A DNA stretch of 64,000 bases from Pseudoneobacillus sp042683745 (GCF_042683745.1 NZ_JBHUJX010000008.1:1-64000), one strand, 5' to 3'. Positions 32,901-41,614 are shown, counted from the stretch's first letter. Numbers and translations are program-made. Notes: generated by a model from the letters alone, not told the origin.

Positions 32901-33693
32901 CGGAAAACAACTAATCGAGAATTTAAAATCACAAGTAGATACATTTACAAATTGGGCAAACACTCTACAAGAGTTAGCGGCAAAAGGTATAGATGAAGGT
33001 TTGCTCGAAGAATTACGCGCTATGGGTCCAAGTGCTGCAGCAGAAATCGCTGCATTAAATACACTATCTGCAAGTGAATTAGAATTGTATGTTCAGTTGT
33101 GGAAGGATAAAAATGCTTTAGCACGAACAGAAGCGATAAAAGAATTAGAAGAAATGAAACTTGATACACAATCCAAAATTACCGAGTTACGTGTCCAAAC
33201 ACAGGCAGATCTTGACTTATATAAAGCTGAGTGGATTACTAAAGTTCAGGAAATTCGTACAGGAGCTATAGGAGAATTAGACCCCTTAAGATCTTCTCTG
33301 AAAGGGATTGGGCTTCAATCCATTCAAGGATTGATTGAAGGAATGCAGGAAATGGTTGGACCATTAATGGAACAAGCCAGAAGCATTGCAGATGCTGTCT
33401 CCAGCACTATAAAAGAGGCATTAGATATTCATTCCCCTTCTCGTCTTATGCGGGATGAAGTAGGGAAAATGATCCCATTAGGGGTGGCCGAAGGGATTAA
33501 AGAAAATATAAAAGCTGTAATTAACGCCTCTAATCAAATGGCAAAAGCTACAATTCCAAGTACAACTAGTCATAACGTGAATAATTCCCGAACATATCAA
33601 CCTAGTATTACAGTATATGGTGGTTCCTCAGCTAAAGATATTGCTATAGAAAATGAAAGAATGTTTAGAAGGTTAGCCTTTGAATTCAATTAA
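29968..33693 (+). CDS. Tape measure protein
   Basis: 1241 residues, the longest gene of the prophage. N-terminal coiled coil (about 1-130, GLEKALSDVNKQSSKLQSELKDVERLL), minor-tail-protein core domain (about 230-530), hydrophobic segments about 570-630 (ATITAIVTGLGILIGIIMAM and MLPLTGIILGIMAAIAAVIAIGVLLY), further coiled coil to about 1010, and a repeated motif VLDIHSPSK / ALDIHSPSR (about 703 and 1150). The length sets the tail at roughly 180-190 nm by the usual 0.15 nm per residue rule. Confidence 0.95.
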   Translation: MSDKRIKGITLEFGSDTTGLEKALSDVNKQSSKLQSELKDVERLLKFDPGNVEALAQKQKLLSDQVVVTTDKLSKLQQAEQQVQSQFEKGKISEEQYRAFRREIEFTEKSLESLNGKLSYLKEEQQKVGTSTKQLETFFHATGTSVTDFSDVLGNRLTNAILKGTATSKQLEDAIQKIGHEALGANVDIDKMKQALSSLDDGASLKSVKKELGSLSKEASDAKQSVSELGGALEGIAGTLVAGGGIAGTIQQALDTSSLKTKIDVSFDVPEKSKESIKLAVKEIEAYGVDGEAALEGVRRQWALNKTASDEANASIVKSAATLTQSYAGLDFTEVIQEINEIASELKMSNEEAAGLANALLKAGFPPEQFDTIAEYGQQLQRVGFDAGEVQAIMMAGVDTKTWNIDNLLDGLKEGRVKVAEFGQGLTEAQMIAFRAADISGKQVIAWSDAVAKGGKDGSQAMNEIAVALNGIKDETVKNTLGVQIFGTMYEDQGQNIIDTLINAKNTTVDLKKGQEDLNNMTDKYSADPAIKMKKAVTELKTSLEPLLKVVAEVISNVAEWISKNPKLAATITAIVTGLGILIGIIMAMTPVILALSAAAGALNIAMLPLTGIILGIMAAIAAVIAIGVLLYKNWDTIKKKASELVKSIKNKFNEFKEIDLLEVGKNIVGGLIKGIGSMAGSIKEKVIELAQSLPNWMKKVLDIHSPSKVTEEIGQFVSQGLAKGIEKDSKKPVASAKKVASDTKKSFENEFKNIDLRLDAKKINVQEAINELEKLKIKYKSLPNAVAKVNKEIYTLNKEHAKMVFENEVKSIKDKADLNKISIAQELKLWQDLQKQYASGSKERIEIDKEVHRVKGELLKQQFDNEKSIVDKKKYYNQLSLTEELSAYQEYISKYKKGSEEREYYEREIYRVKQEINNKLISINEEYANKITETNNRLIAEEKRLTDEYNQAVESRTKSLYSFSGLFDEVQKKSDISGKQLIENLKSQVDTFTNWANTLQELAAKGIDEGLLEELRAMGPSAAAEIAALNTLSASELELYVQLWKDKNALARTEAIKELEEMKLDTQSKITELRVQTQADLDLYKAEWITKVQEIRTGAIGELDPLRSSLKGIGLQSIQGLIEGMQEMVGPLMEQARSIADAVSSTIKEALDIHSPSRLMRDEVGKMIPLGVAEGIKENIKAVINASNQMAKATIPSTTSHNVNNSRTYQPSITVYGGSSAKDIAIENERMFRRLAFEFN

Positions 33694-33704
33694 GAGGTGA
33701 TCGA

Positions 33705-34592
33705 ATGATAATCAAAAATATGACTATTACAAACAGTCGAGGCGATTCGATTACATTCGGTCGCCATTTTCGTTTAGCTGAGGATTTTGCTCTCAGTGGT
33801 TTATCAGCAACTATTAATTATACTGAGAGTACTTCAGATGGATCTAAATATCAAAATACAGTATTTGATAATAAGGAGTTTGAAATTCCTTTTATTATTT
33901 ATAAATCAATATCTGATTTTTTGTGGATTGAGGAAAAAAGGAATGAAGCATACAAGGTATTTAATCCGAAAGCCAATCCCATGAGAATAGGTATTACGAC
34001 TAAGGCTGACAAAGAATATTACATCAACGCCAACTTGGAAGGGGTGCCTTCCTTCCCGTCAGGATTCGAAAACAACAACCAAGTATGGCAGCGGGGACTT
34101 CTGCAGTTTAGTGCAAATGATCCTTTTTTTTATAGCAATAATGAAGAAAAAGTAGACATTGCTCTTTGGGTAGGGAATTTTGAATTTCCTTTAGAAATCA
34201 GTGAAGAAGGTATTGAAATGGGATACCGTGCTCCCTCATTAATTGTAAATGTATTTAATGATGGACAGGAGAGTACTGGGATGCTGATAAGGTTTAGAGC
34301 ATTGGGTACGTTAAGTACTCCGTCATTAGTCAATGTAAACACATACGAATCTCTTAAAATCAATATAACCATGCTGCCAGGTGATGTAATTGAGGTCAGC
34401 ACTTATAAGCGGCGGAAGCGAGTAACGTTAATTCGAAACGGTGTGATAAGTAACATTTTTAATCAATTAGATTTATCAAGTAAATTCTTGCAGCTTGACC
34501 TTGGAGATAATCTATTTAGATATGACGCGGTAGAAGGCTTGGACAATCTCGAAGTATCAATGACATTTACGCCGCGATTGCTGGGGGTTTAA
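33705..34592 (+). CDS. Distal tail protein (Dit)
   Basis: 295 residues, ATG after AGAGGTGA. MIIKNMTITNSRGDSITFGRHFRL start, FPSGFENNNQVWQRGLLQFSANDPFFY at the hinge and a C-terminal galectin-like half, as in SPP1 gp19.1-type Dit. Forms the hub between tube and adsorption apparatus. Confidence 0.9.
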   Translation: MIIKNMTITNSRGDSITFGRHFRLAEDFALSGLSATINYTESTSDGSKYQNTVFDNKEFEIPFIIYKSISDFLWIEEKRNEAYKVFNPKANPMRIGITTKADKEYYINANLEGVPSFPSGFENNNQVWQRGLLQFSANDPFFYSNNEEKVDIALWVGNFEFPLEISEEGIEMGYRAPSLIVNVFNDGQESTGMLIRFRALGTLSTPSLVNVNTYESLKINITMLPGDVIEVSTYKRRKRVTLIRNGVISNIFNQLDLSSKFLQLDLGDNLFRYDAVEGLDNLEVSMTFTPRLLGV

Positions 34593-34597
34593 CTATA

Positions 34598-35704
34598 ATG
34601 GAACTCTACGTGTTTGATAGGAACTTGAATTGTCTCGGCCTAATTGATGATTTTGTCGAATTGGAGATTCAACGACATTATACCAAAATGGGGCAACTGC
34701 ACATGATTGTGGAAGGTAACTCAGAATCAATTGAACTTCTGCAGAAAGGAAGGATATTAGCCAAAACAAATGATCCCCAGCATGGATATTTAATCCTTAC
34801 GAGAGATTATCGTGATGAAAAAAGCACAGAACTGGAGATTATTGCGCCTTCCCTAAATACGTTGCTTTCCAGACGATTACTCTTTGGTCAACAGTCATTT
34901 ACTGGTACAGTCGAAAATGTCATGAAATCTTTTGTTTTAATCAATGCTGTCAATCCATCTAATCTTAACAGGAAAATTCCAAATCTCTTTATCTCTAGTA
35001 GCACTGGTATTAGCATTAATACTGAAGAGGTTGGAACTGGCGATCAGTTAGATGAATTTCTTTATGAGATTGCAAATAAGCACGATGTATCTTGGTCCAT
35101 CTTAATAGATGACCATAATAAGCGATTTATCTTTGATGTTTGGCAAGGGACAAATCGGAGCGGAGACCAATCTTTAAATCCACACGTAACTTTTTCTAAG
35201 GATCGGGAGAATGTTCTAAGGCAACATTATACCGAATCAGATAGCGACCATAAAAATGTTGCTGTGGTAGCTGGGGAAGGCGAAGGAACTGCACGTACTA
35301 TTGTGGTTTCAAATGATGACATTAGTGGTTGGGATAGGGTAGAGCTCTACGTTGATGCTAGGGATTTGCAAAGTACCTATTCGGATGAAAATGGTCAAGA
35401 AATTACTCTTACTGCATTCGAATATAATCAGCTATTAACTGAACGTGGCAAAAGTAAATTATCAGAATACCCTCAGATAATCACTTTCGAAAGTGACATT
35501 GATTTGTATTCAAATGAAGTCTATGGGGTGGATTATTTTTTAGGCGATAAAGTAAGTGTGAAAAATGATGACCTTGGCCTTATCATGCATACCAGGATTA
35601 CCTCTGTTATTGAAAAGACAACCAAACAAGGAACAACTCTACAAGTCAATTTTGGAAGTAATATCCCATCATTTTTAGATAAAGTAAAAAGGGCGGTGAA
35701 ATAG
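34598..35704 (+). CDS. Gp37-like tail protein (ReqiPepy6 family)
   Basis: 368 residues. MELYVFDRNLNCLGLIDDFVELEIQRHYTKMGQLHM, then LTRDYRDEKSTELEIIAPSLNTLLSRR and a C-terminal VKNDDLGLIMHTRITSV region, matching the siphovirus ReqiPepy6 Gp37-like family. Takes the tail-hub (Tal) position after Dit. No peptidase domain visible, so cell-wall cutting activity is not indicated. Confidence 0.88.
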   Translation: MELYVFDRNLNCLGLIDDFVELEIQRHYTKMGQLHMIVEGNSESIELLQKGRILAKTNDPQHGYLILTRDYRDEKSTELEIIAPSLNTLLSRRLLFGQQSFTGTVENVMKSFVLINAVNPSNLNRKIPNLFISSSTGISINTEEVGTGDQLDEFLYEIANKHDVSWSILIDDHNKRFIFDVWQGTNRSGDQSLNPHVTFSKDRENVLRQHYTESDSDHKNVAVVAGEGEGTARTIVVSNDDISGWDRVELYVDARDLQSTYSDENGQEITLTAFEYNQLLTERGKSKLSEYPQIITFESDIDLYSNEVYGVDYFLGDKVSVKNDDLGLIMHTRITSVIEKTTKQGTTLQVNFGSNIPSFLDKVKRAVK

Positions 35705-36402
35705 TGGCAATTAAAAGTGGTTTATTCAACAGCGTAAATGGTGACCGCAAATACAAAGCAGATTTTTTCGCGGAGTATTTTGCTAGTTTTATAGCAAATG
35801 GAGTATTTCCTAATCCGTCCACAGGATTACAAGTTATAACAAATGGGAATATGTCTGTTAGCATTCGAGCAGGAAAAGCATGGATTAACGGCTATTACAT
35901 TGCAAATGATGCTGATTATACTCTGCAGTTGGATGTTGCTGATGGAGTACTTAAGCGCATCGATCGTATTGCTCTAAGACTTGATTTTTTAACAAGGCAG
36001 ATTACACCTGTCATTAAAAAAGGTACGTTTGCATCGAATCCTACTGCTCGTACTTTACAAAGAGATGCAGATGCTTACGAGCTTGGAATCGCTGATATTC
36101 TAATCAACAACGGAGCCATTAGTATTTCACAAGCAAATATCACTGATACACGACTAAATACGGCGCTTTGCGGAATTGTTAAAGGTACAGTTGATCAAAT
36201 TGACACAACGAATTTGTTCGCCCAATACGATGATGCATTTCAAGAATGGTTCGAGTCAATTAAAGATATTCTGGATGGCGATATAGCGGCTAATTTAGCC
36301 AATCGAATTTCAACTTTAGAGCAGACAGTTGCTACGCATTTGGCAGATTATCTTCAGTTTAAAAAAGATCAAGAAATTCTCTATTGGATGGGGGCGATTT
36401 AA
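35704..36402 (+). CDS. Baseplate or tail fibre protein
   Basis: 232 residues, GTG start overlapping the TAG of the previous gene by one base. Beta-rich MAIKSGLFNSVNGDRKYKADFFAEYFASFIANGVF, then GKAWINGYYIAND and a C-terminal coiled coil (ANLANRISTLEQTVATHLADYLQFKK). Common in Bacillus siphophages; probably a structural adaptor to the receptor-binding part. Confidence 0.8.
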   Translation: MAIKSGLFNSVNGDRKYKADFFAEYFASFIANGVFPNPSTGLQVITNGNMSVSIRAGKAWINGYYIANDADYTLQLDVADGVLKRIDRIALRLDFLTRQITPVIKKGTFASNPTARTLQRDADAYELGIADILINNGAISISQANITDTRLNTALCGIVKGTVDQIDTTNLFAQYDDAFQEWFESIKDILDGDIAANLANRISTLEQTVATHLADYLQFKKDQEILYWMGAI

Positions 36403-36714
36403 ATGGCAGTAATACCGAAAAGTTTTTTTAATGGTTATATGCTTAATACCACAACCACACACTATACTGTCCCAGCAGGCATAACCGCAATAGTAAAAAA
36501 TGTAGTAATCTGTAACGTCACAAATACTGACCAGGTTGTAGATTTGGAAGTGGGGTCTGGCGGTGGTCATATATTGCAGCAGGCAACTATTAAAGCAAAA
36601 GATACGATAGTGATGGACTTAAGTATAGTATTAAATGCGGGTCATACCATCAAATCCAAGGTAAATGTTGGTGTACAATGTTCATTAATAGTTTCGGGCG
36701 TGGAGGTGTCCTAA
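36403..36714 (+). CDS. Tail-associated beta-rich protein
   Basis: 103 residues directly after the previous stop. Threonine- and valine-rich beta pattern (NTTTTHYTVPAGITAIVKNVVICNVTN). Resembles short spike or fibre-tip components; exact role unknown. Confidence 0.65.
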   Translation: MAVIPKSFFNGYMLNTTTTHYTVPAGITAIVKNVVICNVTNTDQVVDLEVGSGGGHILQQATIKAKDTIVMDLSIVLNAGHTIKSKVNVGVQCSLIVSGVEVS

Positions 36715-37409
36715 TGGGGATTCGTTCACTTAAGGATTTTACAATAGGAAAACCAAAGGGTTCGGGAGCCAGTGGAGGAACCAATCCTGCAATGTTGGGT
36801 ACTATACAAACGGGCTATCGCGATTATCGGTTATTAGATGATGGGGGTATAATAGAATACACCATAGAGGATATGGGACAAAATCCTCGTTTTACAAAAC
36901 GGGTCTATAACAGTAATGGAGTATTGATGGAAACCCTACCAATAAATCTTTTGACAAATAGGATCATTAATCAGTTGGGTGATCTTTCTTATTTGTTTAT
37001 AAAGAAAAATCATTTTTACGCTATGCAATCTGATGCGGGTGTCATATCTATTCACAAATATACATTGAATGGTGTGTTTGTGAAAAAATTCCCATTTTCT
37101 ACAAACTATAGTTATCTTGACATATTGGAAGAATCTGACCTTTCCTTGATTGAGGAAAGTCTGTTCGTTAAGATTTATAATTCAAATGGTGTTTATATTA
37201 GCGGGTATAATAATGCCGCCACACGTCAAACCATACCAATAGCAAAATTCATTTCCCCTACCGTCATTATCGGAAATGTAGGGACCTATAGTTTCATTCT
37301 CTATTTTAATGGGAGTTATTGGTCAACTAAACTTATTGGAACGTCATCAACTAATCCACAAACATCGACTATAAATCTATTATCACAATATGCATGGAGG
37401 GACAAATAA
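36714..37409 (+). CDS. Putative receptor-binding or fibre protein
   Basis: 231 residues, ATG overlapping the previous TAA (TAATG), GGAGG upstream. A short glycine-rich start (GKPKGSGASGGTNPAM), then repeated beta strands with propeller-like units (YNSNGVLMETLPINL, YTLNGVFVKKFPF, YNSNGVYISGYNN). The position at the end of the tail module suggests host recognition; not shown. Confidence 0.65.
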   Translation: MGIRSLKDFTIGKPKGSGASGGTNPAMLGTIQTGYRDYRLLDDGGIIEYTIEDMGQNPRFTKRVYNSNGVLMETLPINLLTNRIINQLGDLSYLFIKKNHFYAMQSDAGVISIHKYTLNGVFVKKFPFSTNYSYLDILEESDLSLIEESLFVKIYNSNGVYISGYNNAATRQTIPIAKFISPTVIIGNVGTYSFILYFNGSYWSTKLIGTSSTNPQTSTINLLSQYAWRDK

Positions 37410-37748
37410 ATGGAACGATTAAAGATTTCTAATTTAATTCAAAAAGATGGTAATCCAGATTATAAAGGACTCAATATTGATTTATTTGTAGGAGGGCAAT
37501 TACTTTATTCTAATGATTTTAGTATCGAGAATCTTGCATATGTCACTACAAAGGAAGATACTATTCCTAGACATAAGGATATTCAAATCGTAACTGAAGA
37601 GGAATTCTTAGCATATAAGGAAACTTTGAATGTATCTAGACCAAAATCAGAAATTGAGATTTTAAAGGAAACAGTCGGACAACTTGAAACCCAACAAGGC
37701 GACCTACTCATGGAAATTGCATTACTGAAAATGGGAGGTAGTTTCTAA
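37410..37748 (+). CDS. Phage tail accessory protein with C-terminal coiled coil
   Basis: 112 residues, immediately after the previous gene. Globular N-terminus; C-terminal coiled coil EIEILKETVGQLETQQGDLLMEIALL as in proteins that precede XkdX in many Bacillus phages. Confidence 0.65.
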   Translation: MERLKISNLIQKDGNPDYKGLNIDLFVGGQLLYSNDFSIENLAYVTTKEDTIPRHKDIQIVTEEEFLAYKETLNVSRPKSEIEILKETVGQLETQQGDLLMEIALLKMGGSF

Positions 37749-37888
37749 TGTGGTACACGACAATCAAAAAGTATTATGACAATGGACACCCTTCTTATAC
37801 AGATGAAAGCCTAATGAATTTTGTGAAGGCTGGAATGATTAGCAAAGATCAATACGAAGAAATCACTGGTAAAGCGTACACAGAGTAG
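37748..37888 (+). CDS. XkdX family protein
   Basis: 46 residues, start overlapping the previous stop (TAATG). MWYTTIKKYYDNGHPSYTDESLMNFVKAGMISKDQYEEITGKAY is a full XkdX pattern; a small protein found at the end of tail operons. Role unknown. Confidence 0.88.
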   Translation: MWYTTIKKYYDNGHPSYTDESLMNFVKAGMISKDQYEEITGKAYTE

Positions 37889-37992
37889 GCTTTTTATTTT
37901 GTGAAAATTAGCCGTATTATAATGCTACAAGATAAAAAGTGACTTAATAGTTATTTAATAGTAGAATTATCCTGAAAAAGGGGGATATACTT

Positions 37993-38223
37993 TTGAATAT
38001 TACTATTAAGCCACTAACGGATCAGTTTAATGATCCAATTTATCCAGTCCTAGTTGAAATTGAATTACCTAATAGGAAACTTAGTGAAGTTGTTTTGTTT
38101 AACCATGATAGAGAATTTGGTGAATTTGACTTTGGAAAATTAAAAGATTATATCAATGGGAGTCCAAAGACATTTCAAAATAGGATAAAAAACGAAATCA
38201 AGGAAGTTATTTTTAAGTCGTAA
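37993..38223 (+). CDS. Hypothetical protein after the tail operon
   Basis: 76 residues, TTG start after AAAAGGGGG. MNITIKPLTDQFNDPIYPVLVEIELPNRK..., unrecognised. It is followed by a short CGTAAA/TTTACG hairpin and T-run (38219-38245), so it is probably transcribed as its own unit. Confidence 0.6.
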   Translation: MNITIKPLTDQFNDPIYPVLVEIELPNRKLSEVVLFNHDREFGEFDFGKLKDYINGSPKTFQNRIKNEIKEVIFKS

Positions 38224-38380
38224 AATCTTTACGGCTTTTTCTTTTGAAAAGAACAAACTGACAATCAGCATTGGTTATTTCTCTACAAGAACATTTTATG
38301 CATATTCATTTGGAGATAATCCAATACAAGCAGGAAGGCCATTCATTAATATTGAATTAGTTTATGGGGAGTTGATGTTA

Positions 38381-39256
38381 ATGAATGAGATTCTAAATAA
38401 GTTTATTAATTTACAAATTGAGCCAAGGAGACCTATTATAAATGAACGGAGTATAGCTTTAGATTGGAAAATGTCTTTTGGGCTGCCAAATTTTATTCTA
38501 GATCGTGCTGAAGAAATAAAAACAATGTACATGCTTGGAATGGATGTTATTCTAATGAAGTTCATTCCCATTTTTATAGAAGATATACTGAAATCCTTAG
38601 TGGTGAATTTTAAAGCGGACTATTTTGAGCAAATTTCAGAACTCTATAAAGATTACGAAGGTAAGAAATTCTACTTTTGGAATTATTTAAAAGAGGTTGA
38701 GGATTTTTCAATTTTTATAGAAGAAGATTTGAAATTTTGCCAGAGATATGTTCATGAGAAAATTAGGAACAATGAAATACACAATAAAGAATATAGTAAA
38801 TATAGTGGAACTAAAAACTATCTAACCGATACTGAGACTGGTGAGGTTCGTGAGGCTGATGAGCAATTTGAAAAAATGATAGAAAGTGACCCTTCCTTAT
38901 TAAGAGCAATAAATAGCAATAAAACTGTAGAAGCAATACAACAGGAAGTGGTGGGTATTTTAAACCTAATTCAAAGAAATGCACTACTGTTGAATAGAAG
39001 TGGTTACTTGGCTACAAAAGAAGTTTATGATGGGATAGGAAAAGTATCATCTAACTTTAAAATCACCGTAGATGAGGTTATTTTTAATGATTTAGAAATT
39101 GCATTGAATCAGAATCCATTAATAAAAACATTTGACATTTTAGAACATAATGAAAAAATCATTATAGAGCTAGCATATAAAAAGGCAGTTTTAAATGCAG
39201 AGGTTTTTCAGACATTAAGTTCTATAGTTAGAATAGGTTCTATTCAAGAAAGATAA
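38381..39256 (+). CDS. Helical orphan protein, probable prophage cargo
   Basis: 291 residues from ATG 38381 nine bases after GGGGAG. Nearly all helical, charged, no signal peptide; contains IPIFIEDILKSLVVNF and CQRYVHEKIRNNEIHN. I do not recognise a family. It lies alone between the tail and lysis modules, with its own leader and terminator, in a place where phages carry lysogen-expressed genes. An exclusion or defence role is possible but has no direct support. Confidence 0.75.
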   Translation: MNEILNKFINLQIEPRRPIINERSIALDWKMSFGLPNFILDRAEEIKTMYMLGMDVILMKFIPIFIEDILKSLVVNFKADYFEQISELYKDYEGKKFYFWNYLKEVEDFSIFIEEDLKFCQRYVHEKIRNNEIHNKEYSKYSGTKNYLTDTETGEVREADEQFEKMIESDPSLLRAINSNKTVEAIQQEVVGILNLIQRNALLLNRSGYLATKEVYDGIGKVSSNFKITVDEVIFNDLEIALNQNPLIKTFDILEHNEKIIIELAYKKAVLNAEVFQTLSSIVRIGSIQER

Positions 39257-39286
39257 AGCCAGCATTTATGTTGGCTTTTTTGTGTC
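39255..39286 (+). terminator. Terminator after the helical orphan
   Basis: AAGCCA / TGGCTT hairpin with loop GCATTTATGT, followed by six T. Confidence 0.7.
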
Positions 39287-39740
39287 ACATTTGGAACAAA
39301 CTACGTACTTGTTTGTGAACTAACGGGTAGATTAGCGTGGTGTTACCTGCTTTTATAAGCTTCACTGAAAAATTATTCATGAGGGATTTTCGGCTCGAAA
39401 CTAAAATCAGTTCTTGACGAAATGCTCCGAAGCTAAAAATGGAAAAATATTTGCTAATCCTATATTGTTGTAAGTCCTACCCAACAACAAATAGGATTAG
39501 ACAGATGCAGACCCATTATTTCAATGAATTACTCAACATTCCAGGGGAAATAACAGGAGCAAAGACGAGGGTTAGTCGTACTCTCACCCTGTTAGATTTA
39601 TGCGTTCATCTGTCGGAATATATCTTTTTTTGCCGAAAAGCCTTTTTGGTTGTCGGTTTGTGCTAAAATTAACATAAGAAAAAACTCATAAGGAATCTCT
39701 TGTGTTTAGAGGTTTACAAAAAATTAAGGAGTGTAAAAAA
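39287..39740. other. Structured non-coding block before the WG-repeat gene
   Basis: No convincing gene. Holds a 16-bp helix with one bulged base: CTAATCCTAT + TTGTTG (39454-39470) against CAACAA + ATAGGATTAG (39485-39500), directly continued by GACAGATG (39500-39507), which can pair with CATCTGTC (39607-39614). An extended -10 (TGTGCTAAAAT, about 39659-39669) probably drives the next gene. A 75-codon ORF at 39439-39666 overlaps the helix and looks accidental. Confidence 0.4.
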
Positions 39741-40991
39741 ATGAAAAAACCTTTTCTATCACTCGCATTTTCCCTGTTTATTGTTTTCGCACTTGTTCCG
39801 CAGGCTGCATTGGCGGCAGACTATATTGAAACCGTGCCGCCCCAATATGGTTGGGTAGGCGATTTCCATGAGGGGCTGGCGTGGGTTCAAGCTGGCGATT
39901 ATCCCAACGAGAAATACGGATTCATAGACAAGACCGGAAAAGAGGTTGTTCCGCTCAAATATAATAGGGTAGGCGATTTCCACGAAGGTCTGGCATGGGT
40001 CGAGAAAGAAAAAAAATACGGCTTTATCGACAAGACAGGTAAGGAGGTCATTCCGCCCAAGTATAATAGCGCAGAATCATTTGCGGGGGGGTTGGCGATG
40101 GTTTATCTTGAGAAGCGTGACGGTGGATCTACATACGGCTTTATTGACACAACTGGCAAAGTGGTCGTTCCGTTTGGAAAGTATGACTTAGCAGATAGCT
40201 TCTCCAATGGTATGGCGAGCGTCACCTCAACCAGGAAGGGTGGCTACATAGATAAGACCGGCAAGGAGCTCGTGCAGCTTGGCAAGTATGCCAACCGGTG
40301 GCCTTTCTCTGAAGGTTTGGCGATGGTCAATCTTACCAATGGGAATGGCAATTTCGCTTATATTAACAAGACTGGAAAGGCGATTACACCGTTTAAGTAT
40401 ATTTTTGGAGGGCCATTTTCCGATGGGATGGCAGCGGTTCAAAATGGTAGTCGTAAATATGGATTCATAAACAAGACCGGCAAGGAGGTCGTGCCGCCCA
40501 AGTATGATTGGGTAGAAAATTTTTCCGAGGGAATGGCGGTGGTTAGTTATGGCGGTATGACCCCCGATAGCAAATGGGGATTCGTAGACAAGACCGGCAA
40601 AGAAATCATTCGCCCTGGAAAAAATGTTTATGTAAACCAATACTTTTCTGAAGGACTGGCGGGAGTAGGCGTCGGTGGTCAGTTTGTCTGGACAGGAGGG
40701 AGATATTCCTATCTAGGCGGCAAATGGGGTTATATAGACAAGGCTGGTCGAGAAGTCATTCCAAAACAGTATGACTGGGCATCCGAATTCTCCGAAGGAA
40801 TGGCGGTGGTGGAAGTTAACGGCAAGCGTGGACTCATTGATAAGACTGGTCGTGAGGTTGTTCCTCCCATATATGATCTCATTGGAGAAGTACATGATGG
40901 AATGGCGTATGTTGGATTTGGCAGTGTCGGGCCTGGCTACACATACGGTTTTATCTCTGTACCCGACGCAACCCCCTATATACACTATTAA
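39741..40991 (+). CDS. Secreted WG-repeat protein, C-terminus frameshifted
   Basis: 416 residues from ATG 39741 after AAGGAGTG. Signal peptide MKKPFLSLAFSLFIVFALV...AALA (about 1-28), then about nine WG/KWR-type repeats of the form YGFIDKTGKEVVPPKYD-(8)-FSEGMA. The frame ends early at 40991; the next frame continues with a domain that should be the C-terminus. The base composition is clearly richer in G and C than the phage around it, which suggests recent transfer. Likely a surface or secreted cargo protein of the lysogen; function unknown. Confidence 0.85.
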   Translation: MKKPFLSLAFSLFIVFALVPQAALAADYIETVPPQYGWVGDFHEGLAWVQAGDYPNEKYGFIDKTGKEVVPLKYNRVGDFHEGLAWVEKEKKYGFIDKTGKEVIPPKYNSAESFAGGLAMVYLEKRDGGSTYGFIDTTGKVVVPFGKYDLADSFSNGMASVTSTRKGGYIDKTGKELVQLGKYANRWPFSEGLAMVNLTNGNGNFAYINKTGKAITPFKYIFGGPFSDGMAAVQNGSRKYGFINKTGKEVVPPKYDWVENFSEGMAVVSYGGMTPDSKWGFVDKTGKEIIRPGKNVYVNQYFSEGLAGVGVGGQFVWTGGRYSYLGGKWGYIDKAGREVIPKQYDWASEFSEGMAVVEVNGKRGLIDKTGREVVPPIYDLIGEVHDGMAYVGFGSVGPGYTYGFISVPDATPYIHY

Positions 40992-41109
40992 AGCTAACAA
41001 TTATTTTAAACTGCGTGATTTAGGCCAAGCCTTTGACATCGGCGTTTCTTGGAACGGCGCCAAGAACGCAATCGTCATTGAGACAAGAGCAAGCTATACC
41101 GCTGATTAA
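40992..41109 (+). pseudogene. Out-of-frame remnant of a stalk (copper amine oxidase N-like) domain
   Basis: In the frame shifted from the WG gene, YTIKANNYFKLRDLGQAF then DIGVSWNGAKNAIVIET can be read, ending at TAA 41107-41109. This resembles the short stalk domain often found C-terminal to WG or cell-wall proteins of Firmicutes. It has no start of its own, so it appears to have been the tail of the WG protein before a frameshift near 40980. Confidence 0.7.
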
Positions 41110-41124
41110 TAAGGAAAGCTACAT

Positions 41125-41166
41125 GTAAAAGGCTATCGGATTTGATTTATCTGATAGCCTTTTAGA
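41125..41166 (+). terminator. Terminator after the WG-repeat gene
   Basis: AAAAGGCTATC / GATAGCCTTTT stem with a mismatch near the loop, then a T-rich tail (TTTTTTT from 41169). Confidence 0.7.
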
Positions 41167-41274
41167 GTTTTTTTAAAAAAGGTTATTTCATCTTGTCTTA
41201 TTATTGAATATTTACTTAAAGATGCTTAGAATTGGTTAAGGAGTTTCGTAATAAAAAGGTGGTGAAATAAAGGT

Positions 41275-41445
41275 ATGCAAGTTCCAATATGGGATTTAGT
41301 TATGCCGATATTATCTGTTGTGATTTGGTTGTTGTTAGTCGTTTCAATTATATTTCTTGTGGTTAACTCCCGAAAGAGTACTCGAAGTCTTCAAACCATT
41401 GAAGCGTTACTTAAGTATCTGAAAAATAATAAAGACAACAACTAA
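41275..41445 (+). CDS. Small membrane protein, 56 residues
   Basis: ATG 41275 after GGTGGTGAAATAAAGG. One transmembrane helix (about 9-30, VMPILSVVIWLLLVVSIIFLVV) then a basic helix. Near the lysis genes, so it could be a holin-associated or antiholin protein; unproven. Confidence 0.65.
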   Translation: MQVPIWDLVMPILSVVIWLLLVVSIIFLVVNSRKSTRSLQTIEALLKYLKNNKDNN

Positions 41446-41591
41446 TGGAACAAAACCACTTTTCGGGTGGTTACAAATCATCGAGCTAACGGGATACGAT
41501 AATTGAATAAGGAATTACCAGAGTCAGCCAACATATTAATTAATTTTTGGTTTTTTCTGTCGCATCAGGAACATACTGTGCAGTAAATTAA

Positions 41592-41614
41592 ACACCTAAA
41601 AGGTGTATTTTTTT
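41592..41614 (+). terminator. Terminator 1 before holin
   Basis: ACACCT / AGGTGT hairpin with loop AAA, followed by eight T after one A. Confidence 0.7.

Noticed and set aside
39439..39666. 75-codon frame with HYFNELLNIP, considered as a transposase N-terminus
   Set aside because: It covers the long RNA-like helix, lacks a ribosome site, and has no continuation or inverted termini that would make an insertion sequence.
40227..40640. 137-codon minus-strand frame with repeats
   Set aside because: Antisense mirror of the WG repeats; repeat structure is inherited from the + strand gene.
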